Positions 8,181 to 17,019 are shown, counted from the first letter of the stretch. The stretch is DNA of 64,000 nt from Alphaproteobacteria bacterium (GCA_017962565.1 JAGCVC010000018.1:119730-183729), one strand, 5' to 3'. Notes: generated by a model not told the origin, from the sequence alone. Numbers and translations are program-made.

Positions 8181-10730
8181 ATGGTAGAGCGAGTAGATTT
8201 AGAGGAAAATAAAGAAGAAGTCAATAGACAAATACAAGAGAACAGAGAAGAGAGAAAAGGTAATGATGTTGATCAAGAGGTGTTCTCGACTAATGCAAAA
8301 AAATATAGAAGTCGAACAACAGAACAAAATAGAGAAGAGTTCTTTAAGAATCCTAAAGGTTTTGTTGAAGGGTTGGGTTTTAACCCAGGGGATGTTAAAT
8401 TAGAAGAGAAAAATAAGGTTTTTTCTGGCGATGTGTTGACGGCTTTTAATAAATTGTACTACAATTTTGAACATCCTGAGTTTAAGCCGGATAAACTGGA
8501 CTCTTTTTCCGTTACTCGTAAGCAACCAGAGGAATACAAATCAGAGGCAAGAAAGTATTTAGAAAAATCTTTTGATAAAGTTGATTCTCTCGATCAGTTG
8601 TCGGTTGAACAAGTTGAACAACTGTTGGAACTTAATGTAAGTTCCAAGAATGATGAATTGAAAATTAAAGATGAAAAATTGGGAGGTTTTGTTAATGACC
8701 CTTTATCAAAGGACTATTTAAGGAGCGTAAGAAATTTCTATTGGGACAAGAAGAAGTTAGAAGCGTATAATGCAGAGTTCGAAAAAAACGCAAATATCGT
8801 TTGGAACGCAGCTAAACCGGAATTTGATAAAGAAGCAAAAAGATTGTCTCCAGAGGAACCGGAAAAGACTGAACAAGCAGCTCCGGAAACGGTTGCTCAA
8901 CCACAACCTGAACCACAACCGCAACCTCAATCTCAGCCACAACCACAACCTCAACCGGAACAAAAACCAGTAGAGCAACCTGGGAGGCCTTCTGTGCCGA
9001 TTCCAGGTATACAAACGGAAATTCCGGCAGGTGCTGAGGCTGCTTTGTCCCAAGCAGGGGCAGCTGCGAGAGTGGTGGAAGATCCGGCAGCCGGTTTCCG
9101 CATGAGTTATGAAGCAGAAGCAAAAGTTAGAGAAAGTAACAGCGGGGCTTCGTTGCGTTCAATTGTGGAAGCATTTGCTAACGCAAAAACACCTGAAGAT
9201 GCTTTCCAAAATGCATTTATGGCAGCGTTGCTTTATTTGCCGAATAAAATAGCGTGGGGTTTCGAATATGCCCAAGCCAGAGCAAGAGAAAAAAATGACT
9301 ATATCGAAGCCAGGTTAAGAGAACAGGCAAAAGAGGCAAGAGAACAAGAAAGAGCCGATCAAGAAGCCGCAAGAGAAAGAGCCGCTCAGGAAAGAGAAGA
9401 AAGAAGAAATGAACGAGATGCCGAAGATAAATATGAAGATGATATTGCAGCGGCAAAGGGGTTAAGTGCAACAGATCGTCTCCGTTCTGTCCATTCGGAA
9501 TTATTTGAAGCCATGGGAGATATCGGTGTAGCGGCTGCTAACTTGAAAAAAGATCATCCGGAACTGTTAAAAGAAACAGGTTTGCGGGTTGATTCCGAAG
9601 GAAAAGTTTTTAGCGAACTTTCGGATAAGCAAAAGAAGGATTTAGAAGGATTAGGTATGCATCTTGATTCTGACGGAAACGCTGTTGGTAATATTTCCGA
9701 TGAGCAGAAGAAAGGTTTGGATGGATTAGATTTGCAACTTGACTCCACCGGAAAAGCTTTTGGTAAACTTTCCGATGATCAAAAGAAAAATTTAGATGGA
9801 TTGGGCTTGCAATTTGACTCCACCGGAAAAGCTTTTGCTAAAGTTTCCGATGATCAAAAGAAAGCTTTAAGTGGATTGGGGTTACAATTTGATCCTGACG
9901 GAAAAGTTATGGGTGATGTTTCCGATGATCAAAAGAAAGCCTTAGAAGGATTGGGTTTGCAATTTGACTCTGACAAAAAAATCGCCGGTAAGATTTCTGA
10001 TGACCAAAAAAAGAATGTAGAAGGATTGGGTTTGCAATTTGATTCTGACGGGAAAGTTGGAAACAAAGTTTCTGATGATCAAAAGGAAGCGGCAAAGAAA
10101 TTGGGTTTGCAGTTTGATTCTGCCGGAAAAGTCGGAAGCAAGATTTCTGATGACCAAAAGAAGAATGTTGAAAAATTAGGTTTGCAGTTTGACTCTGATG
10201 GAAAAGTTGCTGCCCCGGTTTCTGACGAACAAAAGGATCAATTAAAGAGTAAAATTTTAGCAAAAGGTTATTTTGATACTTATGGACGTAAGCCCAGTAA
10301 CGATAAGATGATTCAATTGATGGAACAATCTAAAGCATTTCAAGAGTCGGGCACTTATGCGAATGTTGGTAAGGAAATGGCTGAAGAAAAAGCTGCAAAA
10401 GAAAGTGTAGAGAATTCTGCAAAGGAAGAAAAAAATGTAGCCGATGCGCAATCTCTTGTGGATAAGCAAGCAGAGATAGATAAGAAACGAAACTCTGAAA
10501 AACCAATGTCTTTGGATGACCATGTAAAGGCTTTCCAAGGTAAGATAAAGGATTTTACATCACAAGCAAATTCGTTCTTGACGCGGATGGATGCGTTTGG
10601 AAAAGAATCAGCAGCTGTTGAGAGGGAAAGAGCTCGTATAAAAGAGGCTATAAATGGAGTTTTCAGGTCAACCGGAGATATAGAAAAAGGTCTCCAAAGT
10701 TTGAATGCTCTGGGGGCAAATGCTCTTTAA
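8181..10730 (+). CDS. Large tandem-repeat protein, possible T4SS effector
   Basis: The product is 849 residues, hydrophilic, with no signal peptide. Regions in order: a charged N-terminus (1-235); a Pro/Gln-rich segment of PQPQ type (about 240-264); a Gly/Ala-rich stretch; a highly charged Arg/Glu region likely to be a long coiled coil (about 370-425); nine 25-residue repeats of the type LGLQFDSDGKV-x4-SDDQKK (about 464-687); and a helical Lys/Glu-rich C-terminus. I recognise no enzyme domain. Large repeat proteins without a secretion signal next to T4SS genes are often secreted effectors in host-associated bacteria, but that role is inference. It has its own promoter and a terminator directly after the stop. 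Confidence 0.75.
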   Translation: MVERVDLEENKEEVNRQIQENREERKGNDVDQEVFSTNAKKYRSRTTEQNREEFFKNPKGFVEGLGFNPGDVKLEEKNKVFSGDVLTAFNKLYYNFEHPEFKPDKLDSFSVTRKQPEEYKSEARKYLEKSFDKVDSLDQLSVEQVEQLLELNVSSKNDELKIKDEKLGGFVNDPLSKDYLRSVRNFYWDKKKLEAYNAEFEKNANIVWNAAKPEFDKEAKRLSPEEPEKTEQAAPETVAQPQPEPQPQPQSQPQPQPQPEQKPVEQPGRPSVPIPGIQTEIPAGAEAALSQAGAAARVVEDPAAGFRMSYEAEAKVRESNSGASLRSIVEAFANAKTPEDAFQNAFMAALLYLPNKIAWGFEYAQARAREKNDYIEARLREQAKEAREQERADQEAARERAAQEREERRNERDAEDKYEDDIAAAKGLSATDRLRSVHSELFEAMGDIGVAAANLKKDHPELLKETGLRVDSEGKVFSELSDKQKKDLEGLGMHLDSDGNAVGNISDEQKKGLDGLDLQLDSTGKAFGKLSDDQKKNLDGLGLQFDSTGKAFAKVSDDQKKALSGLGLQFDPDGKVMGDVSDDQKKALEGLGLQFDSDKKIAGKISDDQKKNVEGLGLQFDSDGKVGNKVSDDQKEAAKKLGLQFDSAGKVGSKISDDQKKNVEKLGLQFDSDGKVAAPVSDEQKDQLKSKILAKGYFDTYGRKPSNDKMIQLMEQSKAFQESGTYANVGKEMAEEKAAKESVENSAKEEKNVADAQSLVDKQAEIDKKRNSEKPMSLDDHVKAFQGKIKDFTSQANSFLTRMDAFGKESAAVERERARIKEAINGVFRSTGDIEKGLQSLNALGANAL
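9570..10240 (+). repeat. Nine 75-bp tandem repeats in coding sequence
   Basis: Units start at about 9583, 9658, 9733, 9808, 9883, 9958, 10033, 10108 and 10183. Each encodes 25 residues with a conserved LGLQFDSDGK and SDDQKK core. The central units are very similar at DNA level while the outer ones are degenerate, which suggests past expansion by duplication. Confidence 0.9.
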
Positions 10731-10735
10731 AATTG

Positions 10736-10769
10736 TCCCGTACATGAAAATGTGCGGGATATTTTTTTT
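10736..10769 (+). terminator. Rho-independent terminator after the repeat protein
   Basis: A stem TCCCGTACAT/ATGTGCGGGA with a GAAA loop is followed by a run of T. It lies 6 bases after the stop codon of the repeat-protein gene. Confidence 0.85.
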
Positions 10770-10819
10770 CTTGCTTTTTATTTATAATATCTTTAAACTG
10801 ATTGCAAAAGGGGAACAAA

Positions 10820-11845
10820 ATGAAAGTATTTTTTGCTTTTTTGATCTACAGTTTTATATTTTTATGCGTTGGCGGTTCTTTGCTAACGTATTATTTTGAT
10901 GTTTCGCCGTTTGCTTGTTTTTCAGTTTCAACAAAAGAAATTTTCGTAAATCCTTTTTCGGATTGGTACAGGCTTTATATGGATTTTCAGCATGATAATT
11001 GGGCCATTAATTCACTTGAAAATTTGATTATTTTCTTCATTTTTCTTTTCTTCTTCCCTGTATGGATTGGTTTATGGTTTATTTTGAAACGTCTCAATTG
11101 GGAAAAGATTTTTATGAAGCCTATTTACTTTTACAGACGTCATTTTCACAAAAGAAATGTTGAAAAGCCAAGTGTTTCAAAAATGATTAAAACATCGTCG
11201 GAACGCCCGACTGCAGTACCAAAATCTGTAAAATTCGGTAATGTTACACTTACGGCTGAGGCTGAAAACACTCCTAAAGATGAAAAGAAAGAAACTCCGA
11301 ATACCAATGCAAGTACTGACTCATCAACTAAAGTACAATCCGGAAATTCTATAAATTTAAGGCAAAAGGAACAATTACGTGTTTTGGGTGAAAAATACGG
11401 TTATGAATTATTTGAAAAAGTGCAATTGGATGATTATTTGGTGCCATTTGTTTTTGCGACGGATACAGTGGCTCTGGTTACAACATTCTTAATGGACGAC
11501 AAAGAATGGATCGCGGATGAAAGTATTTCAGAAGATGGAAGTGAGCCAACTTGGTTTTCTTCAGAGGGTTTGATTCCTTCCCCATTTTATAAGATGGTCA
11601 AAGCATCTGAATTTTTAAGAGAAAAAGAACCGACTTCAGAAATTATTCCGGTTGTAGTTGTTGGTCGGGGAAGTATTTTGAATGTTTCCAGCATAAAGGA
11701 ACAATGGGACGAAAAAGAAGGGGCTGTCGTTTTATGGAATGAAGGAACGGCCGAAGGTTTGGATACATTGGAAAATTTGCTTAAAAGCAAAAATGAAGAA
11801 CTCGCAGAAGTAGAAGAAGATTCTAGTCTAAACACCGAAGAGTAG
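10820..11845 (+). CDS. Hypothetical membrane-anchored protein
   Basis: The product is 341 residues; the ATG at 10820 has an AAAAGGGG site. Two hydrophobic segments lie in the N-terminal 100 residues (about 3-25 and 65-92). A disordered Ser/Thr/Lys/Glu linker (about 115-180) follows, then a soluble C-terminal domain with alternating strands and helices (VPFVFATDTVALVTTF and IIPVVVVGRGSIL). That pattern loosely recalls a nuclease-like or NERD-like sensor fold, but no catalytic motif is clear. It stands alone between two terminated units and belongs by position to the genes flanking the T4SS cluster. Function unknown. Confidence 0.7.
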   Translation: MKVFFAFLIYSFIFLCVGGSLLTYYFDVSPFACFSVSTKEIFVNPFSDWYRLYMDFQHDNWAINSLENLIIFFIFLFFFPVWIGLWFILKRLNWEKIFMKPIYFYRRHFHKRNVEKPSVSKMIKTSSERPTAVPKSVKFGNVTLTAEAENTPKDEKKETPNTNASTDSSTKVQSGNSINLRQKEQLRVLGEKYGYELFEKVQLDDYLVPFVFATDTVALVTTFLMDDKEWIADESISEDGSEPTWFSSEGLIPSPFYKMVKASEFLREKEPTSEIIPVVVVGRGSILNVSSIKEQWDEKEGAVVLWNEGTAEGLDTLENLLKSKNEELAEVEEDSSLNTEE

Positions 11846-11919
11846 AAAATCAGAACATATTTTATCAAAAAGTGACAAAAAGCCGTCATAAAAAATTAAA
11901 AAAAAGTTAAAAAATGTGC

Positions 11920-11948
11920 TTGCTATTTTATCCAGAATCCATTATCCT
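11920..11948 (+). promoter_or_regulatory. Promoter of glgA
   Basis: TTGCTA (11920-11925), 17-bp spacer, TATCCT (11943-11948). It is 35 bases before the glgA start codon. Confidence 0.6.
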
Positions 11949-11982
11949 GTAGACAAATGAAAACTAAAAGGGAGAAAAAATA

Positions 11983-13440
11983 ATGTCTAAAATGAAAATC
12001 CTGTTTGTAGCCAGTGAAGCAGCTCCGTTTATTAAAACAGGCGGTTTAGCCGATGTTGCCGCTGCTTTGCCAAAGTATTTGAAACGACAGGGGGCAGAGG
12101 TTAAATTAGTTTTACCTTTATATTCTTTGATAGACAGAGATAAATATCATATACGAAAAATGTATGATGGCAGTTGTGTCAAGATGGGTAATTGTGAAGA
12201 ATGGTACAGTGTTTATTATGCTGAAACACCTTGTCACTATGATGCTTATTTTATTGAATTTCATAAATATTTTGACCGTTATGGTGTCTATGATGATAAG
12301 AATTCACATGAAGAATATCAAGACAATGCTTACCGTTATGCATTCTTTTGTCGCGCGGCTTTGCAATTGACGCAAGATATGGGTTTTCAACCGGATGTTG
12401 TTCATGTCCACGATTGGCAAACGGCTTTGATACCGTACTATTTGAAAAAAGACGGCAATCCTTTTTTTGCAAATACAAAAAGTGTTTTGACTATTCACAA
12501 TCTGCCATATCAAGGCATTTATAATTCAGATGTTGTCAATTATGCCAAAATTGATTGGAATGATTTTAATATGTATGCGTTTGAAAACTACGGGCGTGTT
12601 AATCTGTTAAAAGGCGGTATTCGTTTTGCAGATAAAATTACAACCGTCAGTCCGCATTATGCCGAAGAAATTATGACCCCGTTAGGTGGTGCTGGTTTGC
12701 ATTGGTTGTTGCAAGAACGTAAAGATGACGTTTCCGGTATTTTAAATGGTATTGATTTGGATTTGTGGAATCCTTTAACTGATCCTAATATTGCGTATCC
12801 GTATGATGTTAAATCTTTTAAAGAAGGAAAAGCAAAAAATAAAAAAGCATTACGTGATCACTTTGGTTTGGAACATAATGATATGCCCGTTTTCTCAATG
12901 TGTGTTCGTTTGAGTGAACAAAAGGGAATTCGTATGTTCACTGAGTGTATAGAAGGTGTTTTGCGTAATATGCAAGCTCAATTTTTGATTATGGGTGATG
13001 GTGAAGTTTGGGCACAGGCTTATTTAGGTAATTTACAAAATTACTATCCCGGAAAGATCAGTGTTAATCGCTTTAACGGGCCGTTAGAACATTTGGTCGA
13101 TGCGGGTAGTGACTTTACTTTAATTCCATCCATTTATGAACCTTGCGGATTAAAGCAAATGTACAGCCAATTATACGGAACATTGCCGGTGGTACGTTCA
13201 ACCGGTGGATTGGCCGATACGGTTCAAAATTACGATGAAAGTAACGGAACAGGAACGGGTTTCAAATTCTATGATATTGCCGCCGGTGCGTTATACAATA
13301 CAATCGGTTGGGCAAATTCAACTTATTATGACAGACCGGAACATATTGATTCAATGGTAAGAACAGCTATGAATCAAGACTTTTCATGGGGGCGTTCTGC
13401 CAAAAAGTATTATTCTTTGTATCAGCAATTGAAAGGATAA
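11983..13440 (+). CDS. glgA: Glycogen synthase (ADP-glucose type)
   Basis: The product is 485 residues, the usual length for bacterial GlgA (GT5 family). It transfers glucose from ADP-glucose to a growing alpha-1,4-glucan in the cytoplasm. The N-terminal substrate loop KTGGLADV (residues about 20-27) and the C-terminal GT-B motif (SIYEPCGLKQMYSQLYGTLPVV, then STGGLADTV) are intact. A GGGAG site precedes the ATG. No other glycogen genes (glgB, glgC, glgP) are in the window; the downstream ddh gene begins 2 bases after the stop and is likely cotranscribed, which is an unusual pairing. Confidence 0.93.
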   Translation: MSKMKILFVASEAAPFIKTGGLADVAAALPKYLKRQGAEVKLVLPLYSLIDRDKYHIRKMYDGSCVKMGNCEEWYSVYYAETPCHYDAYFIEFHKYFDRYGVYDDKNSHEEYQDNAYRYAFFCRAALQLTQDMGFQPDVVHVHDWQTALIPYYLKKDGNPFFANTKSVLTIHNLPYQGIYNSDVVNYAKIDWNDFNMYAFENYGRVNLLKGGIRFADKITTVSPHYAEEIMTPLGGAGLHWLLQERKDDVSGILNGIDLDLWNPLTDPNIAYPYDVKSFKEGKAKNKKALRDHFGLEHNDMPVFSMCVRLSEQKGIRMFTECIEGVLRNMQAQFLIMGDGEVWAQAYLGNLQNYYPGKISVNRFNGPLEHLVDAGSDFTLIPSIYEPCGLKQMYSQLYGTLPVVRSTGGLADTVQNYDESNGTGTGFKFYDIAAGALYNTIGWANSTYYDRPEHIDSMVRTAMNQDFSWGRSAKKYYSLYQQLKG

Positions 13441-13442
13441 AA

Positions 13443-14348
13443 ATGAAGAGTATTCGTGTTGCGATTATCGGCTGGGGAAATGTCGGTCGTCATTGTAAAT
13501 ATGTGTTGGACGAAACAGCTGATATGCAATTGGTCGGTGTTGTTCGCAGAGCATCTTCTCTAAAGGAAGTTGATGATGATTTATCAGATGTGAAAGTCGT
13601 TTCTGACATTACCAAGTTGGGTAAGGTAGATGTTGCGATGGTTTGTGTTCCTTCCAGATTGGCGGGTGACCGTGTGGCCGAAACTTTGAAATTGGGTATT
13701 TCAACGGTGGACAGTTTCGATATACATGACCAAATAGTTAAAACGAGAAAACGTTTAAATACTATTGCTAAAAAGAATGGTGTTGTTTCCATTTTGGGTG
13801 CCGGTTGGGATCCAGGTAGTGATTCGGTTGTTCGTTGTTTAATGCAAATTGTTTGCCATCATTCTTTTACAACAACGACTTTTGGAGGAAAAAAGGGTGG
13901 ACGCAGTATGGGACATACTGCTGCCGTTAAAGCAATAGAAGGTGTTCGTGATGCTGTTTCTTTAACATTACCAAATGGAGCAGGACATCAGAAAAGACTG
14001 GTTTATGTGGAATTAGAACCAAAGGTCGACTTTAATACGGTTGCGGCTTCTATTCGGAAAGATGACTATTTCAAAAAGGATCCGACTGATATAGTTGCTG
14101 TTGATGATGTGTCGAAATATAATACACTCAATCATGGCGGAGAAGTTGAACGTATTTCTGAAGATATTATACAGAAGTATAAAATAGAGGGGATAAACCC
14201 TTTAATGACGGCAAATGTATTGGTTGCATCTGCCCGCGCTGCTTATCGGGCTTGTCAAGCCAACCAACCGGGTGCGTACACAATGATAGAACGTCCGTTG
14301 GTTGATTTTGTTCCGGGCACTTTAGAAGAACAATTAAAAGGTTATTGA
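13443..14348 (+). CDS. ddh: meso-Diaminopimelate dehydrogenase
   Basis: The product is 301 residues. The ATG at 13443 follows an AAGGAT site at the glgA stop. It has an N-terminal Rossmann motif (IIGWGNVGRH) and the family motif GAGWDPGSDS near residue 120. HGGEVERIS and NPLMTANVLVASARA in the C-terminal half also match the family. The enzyme makes meso-diaminopimelate from tetrahydrodipicolinate in one NADPH-dependent step, for lysine and peptidoglycan. Most alphaproteobacteria use the longer succinylase or aminotransferase routes, so this gene may have been acquired; no other lysine genes are nearby. Its end overlaps the convergent RHH gene by 7 bases. Confidence 0.85.
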   Translation: MKSIRVAIIGWGNVGRHCKYVLDETADMQLVGVVRRASSLKEVDDDLSDVKVVSDITKLGKVDVAMVCVPSRLAGDRVAETLKLGISTVDSFDIHDQIVKTRKRLNTIAKKNGVVSILGAGWDPGSDSVVRCLMQIVCHHSFTTTTFGGKKGGRSMGHTAAVKAIEGVRDAVSLTLPNGAGHQKRLVYVELEPKVDFNTVAASIRKDDYFKKDPTDIVAVDDVSKYNTLNHGGEVERISEDIIQKYKIEGINPLMTANVLVASARAAYRACQANQPGAYTMIERPLVDFVPGTLEEQLKGY

Positions 14349-14554
14349 TTTTTTACTTTATCTTGTAAATACATTACAACGCTGATTCGCAAAGCGCTAG
14401 ACAGGTTTGTGTCGCGATTGGCATCTATTTCGGTAATCAGTTGAGCCAAAGAGCATTCGTTTTCTTTTGCTATTTGTTTTAAGACGGTCCAGAAAGGTTC
14501 TTCAAGACTGATACTGGTTGCATGTCCACAAATTAAAACAGAGTGTTTTTTCAT
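14342..14554 (-). CDS. Ribbon-helix-helix protein (RHH_4 type)
   Basis: The product is 70 residues and matches the small alphaproteobacterial RHH_4 family: a beta strand (HSVLICGHATSISLE) followed by two helices (EPFWTVLKQIAKEN and SLAQLITEID), ending in ALRISVVMYLQD. These proteins are presumed DNA-binding regulators with unknown targets. Its ATG overlaps the stop of sspB (ATGA), so translation is probably coupled, and the ssrA-sspB-RHH genes form one unit. Confidence 0.8.
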   Translation of the reverse strand: MKKHSVLICGHATSISLEEPFWTVLKQIAKENECSLAQLITEIDANRDTNLSSALRISVVMYLQDKVKNQ

Positions 14555-14973
14555 GATTTTTTACTTCTTAAAGAGGCTAAGTCAATAATTTCTGCAGCAC
14601 CGTGTTTTTCTTCTTTTTTTTCTTCCATCAGTGCCGGCATAAATTGTAAAGCAAATTGTTCGGAAGGATCAGCAAAACCCAATAAAGCTTTAAAAGGGAC
14701 TGTTAAACGTTCCGGTCGTCCCTTAAAACTAAGTAAAACAGAAAAACAATCATCTTCAACCTTTAGATCATCAAATTGATGTTGCAAAACAATAGTCATT
14801 TCATCCGGATAGCGTTCTTTCAAAAAAGCGGGAATACGAACCCCTTCCGATTGAGTGCGAAAAGTAATGAAAAAATGTTGTTCACCCTGCAAACCGTCTT
14901 TTGCCGTTTTTTGCAGAATATTACGAACAACACCCAATAAAGCTTCTTGAACTAACCTTTGATATTCTTCCAT
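14551..14973 (-). CDS. sspB: SspB-type ClpXP adaptor
   Basis: The product is 140 residues, starting at 14973 behind a GGGGAT site. It matches the alphaproteobacterial SspB family: HFFITFRTQSEGVRIPAFLKERYPDEMTIVLQHQF, then FSVLLSFKGRPERLTVPFKALLGFADPS, followed by an acidic flexible linker and a C-terminal tail (IIDLASLRSKKS) that would dock on the ClpX N-domain. SspB binds the N-terminal part of ssrA degradation tags and hands the tagged protein to ClpXP. The gene directly follows the tmRNA gene, so the tag and its adaptor are side by side. Confidence 0.88.
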   Translation of the reverse strand: MEEYQRLVQEALLGVVRNILQKTAKDGLQGEQHFFITFRTQSEGVRIPAFLKERYPDEMTIVLQHQFDDLKVEDDCFSVLLSFKGRPERLTVPFKALLGFADPSEQFALQFMPALMEEKKEEKHGAAEIIDLASLRSKKS

Positions 14974-14989
14974 TTTATCCCCTTTTTTA

Positions 14990-15285
14990 TGGTGCTTTTC
15001 TGTTGCTGGGAAAGCACCAACCCCACCTTCGATTCTCATCACCAAAGGAATTAATTTCGTTACAGACTATCCTTAGACAGCAACTGCAACTGGAGCGAAA
15101 TTATCATTCGCATTTAAAGTTTCAGCCCGATAACGGTGGTACAATACCGGATACAAGATTCAACCTTTATTGTGTTTGTCGATGCTATGTCACCCCCATA
15201 AAAGATTGGTGGAGGTGTCGGGTACCGCCCCCGAGTCCAATACACCTATTCCATTGATCGTTTAGTATCATAGTCGATCACTCGA
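14990..15285 (-). ncRNA. ssrA: Circularly permuted two-piece tmRNA
   Basis: On the minus strand the acceptor piece comes first and ends in an encoded CCA (mature 3' end at 15207). Nine bases later the coding piece starts with GGGGGTGAC (15197). The acceptor stem GGGGGUG/CACCUCC pairs fully with one G-U pair. The T-arm stem TCGGG/CCCGA holds the unusual loop GGCGGTA. The tag reading frame (15111 to 15073) encodes ANDNFAPVAVAV and a stop; with the charged alanine the tag would be AANDNFAPVAVAV. This layout, with the halves swapped, is the alphaproteobacterial form. The outer ends (about 15285 and 14990) are estimates. Confidence 0.9.
15073..15111 (-). other. tmRNA tag reading frame
   Basis: Twelve codons plus TAA: Ala-Asn-Asp-Asn-Phe-Ala-Pro-Val-Ala-Val-Ala-Val. 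The first five residues match the usual alphaproteobacterial tag (ANDNFA), which SspB reads. The last residues are AVAV rather than the common AVAA or LAA that ClpX reads. Confidence 0.85.
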
Positions 15286-15292
15286 CAAGCAA

Positions 15293-15321
15293 ATTATAAT
15301 CTATAATCAAAGGAAAATCAA
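15293..15321 (-). promoter_or_regulatory. Promoter of ssrA-sspB
   Basis: On the minus strand: TTGATT (15321-15316), 17-bp spacer, TATAAT (15298-15293). This is the strongest promoter-like match in this part of the window, as expected for an abundant stable RNA. Confidence 0.8.
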
Positions 15322-15728
15322 CTTTTTTTGTATTTTTCAATAACAGAGATATTTTCTTTTAAAAATTGACGCAGGTTTTCATAAGAAATTTTTTCTAACG
15401 CCTCAGAAATTGTCATCCAATAAACATCTACACCGGGTTCCGGTTGAACGGCACTATCATCTGAAGAACACGCTAAATAATATGTTGTTTCAACATAGCC
15501 ATCACTTTTATTTGTGTAAGGAATAACAGATAGAGTTGAAACTATTTGAATATCCAATCCGGTTTCTTCTTTTGTTTCACGAATAGCACATTGTTCCAAT
15601 GTTTCTCCTGCTTCCAGATGGCCTTTAGGAAAGGAAAAATCATTTTCTTCTTTACGATATATAATGGCAATTTTATCCGGATTGTTTTTTGAAAGAATAA
15701 TAGCACCCGCTTTTAAGACTGTATTCAT
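15318..15728 (-). CDS. Nudix hydrolase
   Basis: The product is 136 residues, starting at 15728 behind a GGAGGA site. The Nudix box is complete: G-x5-E-x7-RETKEETG-L around residues 38-60 (GHLEAGETLEQCAIRE onward). Length and sequence fit a MutT-like or diadenosine-tetraphosphatase-like enzyme acting on nucleoside diphosphate compounds; the exact substrate cannot be told. The gene ends just inside the ssrA promoter, so it is a separate unit upstream of ssrA on the same strand. Confidence 0.85.
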   Translation of the reverse strand: MNTVLKAGAIILSKNNPDKIAIIYRKEENDFSFPKGHLEAGETLEQCAIRETKEETGLDIQIVSTLSVIPYTNKSDGYVETTYYLACSSDDSAVQPEPGVDVYWMTISEALEKISYENLRQFLKENISVIEKYKKS

Positions 15729-15780
15729 GATATCCTCCAGTGAATACAGAGTATAAAAGTTTTTATCTAAAGTCAATTAA

Positions 15781-16332
15781 TCATTTTAAGAAAATCAGTT
15801 TCAAATGGCGTTCTAATGCTTTTAAATAGGCATTTATATCCGGATTTTTTATAACATCATGACATGAAAAACTGGGTAATTTTTTCATGCCCAGAAAGGC
15901 TTGAGTGTGATGAAATGCAGTTAAAACTTCATCCGGAAAATCAACTCCTTTCCAAAATCCTTTTCCAAAAGATGATAAAGGCGTGTTCCATGTTGTTGAA
16001 AGCATGTATGTTTTATCGGTTAACAAACCACCCGTGCCATATCCTTTTTTGCCAGCTGTAAATAAGATGCCATATTGATAGACATCTTGCATATATTGTT
16101 TCATTATGGCCGGAACGCCAAACCAAAAAATCGGGAATTGATAGATGATACTTTCTGCCCAATGGAATTTATCTTGTTCAGTTTCTATTTTATATCCTTT
16201 TTCTATTGTGGTTAATTTGACAGTATGTTTTGTTGAAAGAATATCTTTTGCTCTTAATGCAAGTGTTGCGGACAGTTCTCCTTTTGAAAATTCGTATTTT
16301 TGATGTCCATCGATAATTAAAATGTTTGTCAT
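15781..16332 (-). CDS. NAD(P)H:quinone reductase, MdaB-like flavodoxin fold
   Basis: The product is 183 residues with an AAAGGAGG site. It matches the Flavodoxin_2 family of MdaB type: ILIIDGHQKYEFSKGELS at the start (phosphate-binding loop), IIYQFPIFWFGVPAIMKQYMQDV around residue 65-85, and GKKGYGTGGLLTDK. These FAD/FMN enzymes reduce quinones by two electrons in the cytoplasm. It is transcribed divergently from tag and lies 52 bp upstream of the Nudix gene on the same strand. Confidence 0.85.
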   Translation of the reverse strand: MTNILIIDGHQKYEFSKGELSATLALRAKDILSTKHTVKLTTIEKGYKIETEQDKFHWAESIIYQFPIFWFGVPAIMKQYMQDVYQYGILFTAGKKGYGTGGLLTDKTYMLSTTWNTPLSSFGKGFWKGVDFPDEVLTAFHHTQAFLGMKKLPSFSCHDVIKNPDINAYLKALERHLKLIFLK

Positions 16333-16443
16333 AAAAAGCCTCCTTTGGTAAAATTAAGGAAACTTTTAATTTATTCAATCTGACAAAAAGATTATGTGGA
16401 CTTTTGCATATTTTATATGTAAAAGAAAAATAAGGAGTGCCAA

Positions 16444-16983
16444 ATGAAGCGTTGTTCTTGGGTTGATTTGTCCGAACCGGAGTACATTCAATATCACGAT
16501 TGTGAGTGGGGTGTGCCGGTTTATGATGATGGAAAGTTGTTTGAGATGTTACTGTTGGAAAGTTTTCAAGCAGGTTTATCGTGGTTAACTATTTTAAAGC
16601 GCAGAAGAGAATTTGCAAAAGCTTTTGATAATTTTGATGTAAAGAAAGTTTCTAAATATGATGAAAACAAGATAAATGAACTGATGAAAAATGACAAAAT
16701 TATCCGTCATCGATTAAAAATACAAGCAGCTGTTTCAAATGCCAAGGTGTTTTTGCAAATTCAAAAAGAGTGGGGCAGTTTTTCAAACTATTTATGGCAT
16801 TGGATGGATAATCAAATCATTCAAGGAAACGGAACTTTGGTGCGTTCCGAATTATCAGATAGAGTTTCGGCTGATTTACGTAAAAAAGGAATGAAATTTG
16901 TCGGCTCTGTGATTATATATTCTTTTTTGCAGGCCGTTGGCATTATCAATGACCATCAACAAGGTTGTTTTAAAAAAGAATAA
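16444..16983 (+). CDS. tag: DNA-3-methyladenine glycosylase I
   Basis: The product is 179 residues with a TAAGGAG site upstream. It matches Tag: N-terminal CSWVD with C4, H18 (YHDCEWG), the LESFQAGLSWLTILKRR motif carrying the catalytic-pocket residues, and the C-terminal HQQGC giving the second half of the zinc site. It removes 3-methyladenine from alkylated DNA. It is a single-gene unit. Confidence 0.93.
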   Translation: MKRCSWVDLSEPEYIQYHDCEWGVPVYDDGKLFEMLLLESFQAGLSWLTILKRRREFAKAFDNFDVKKVSKYDENKINELMKNDKIIRHRLKIQAAVSNAKVFLQIQKEWGSFSNYLWHWMDNQIIQGNGTLVRSELSDRVSADLRKKGMKFVGSVIIYSFLQAVGIINDHQQGCFKKE

Positions 16984-17019
16984 AAGTTTTTTCTTTTGGT
17001 TGTTTGCTTTGCAATACGT

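Noticed and set aside
9570..10240. Regular 75-bp repeats that could suggest a CRISPR array
   Set aside because: The units are contiguous, have no unique spacers and keep one open reading frame through all nine copies. They encode protein repeats. No CRISPR array or cas gene was seen in the window.
12164..12513. Short open frames inside glgA on both strands
   Set aside because: They lie within a complete conserved glgA and have no family features or ribosome binding sites of their own.
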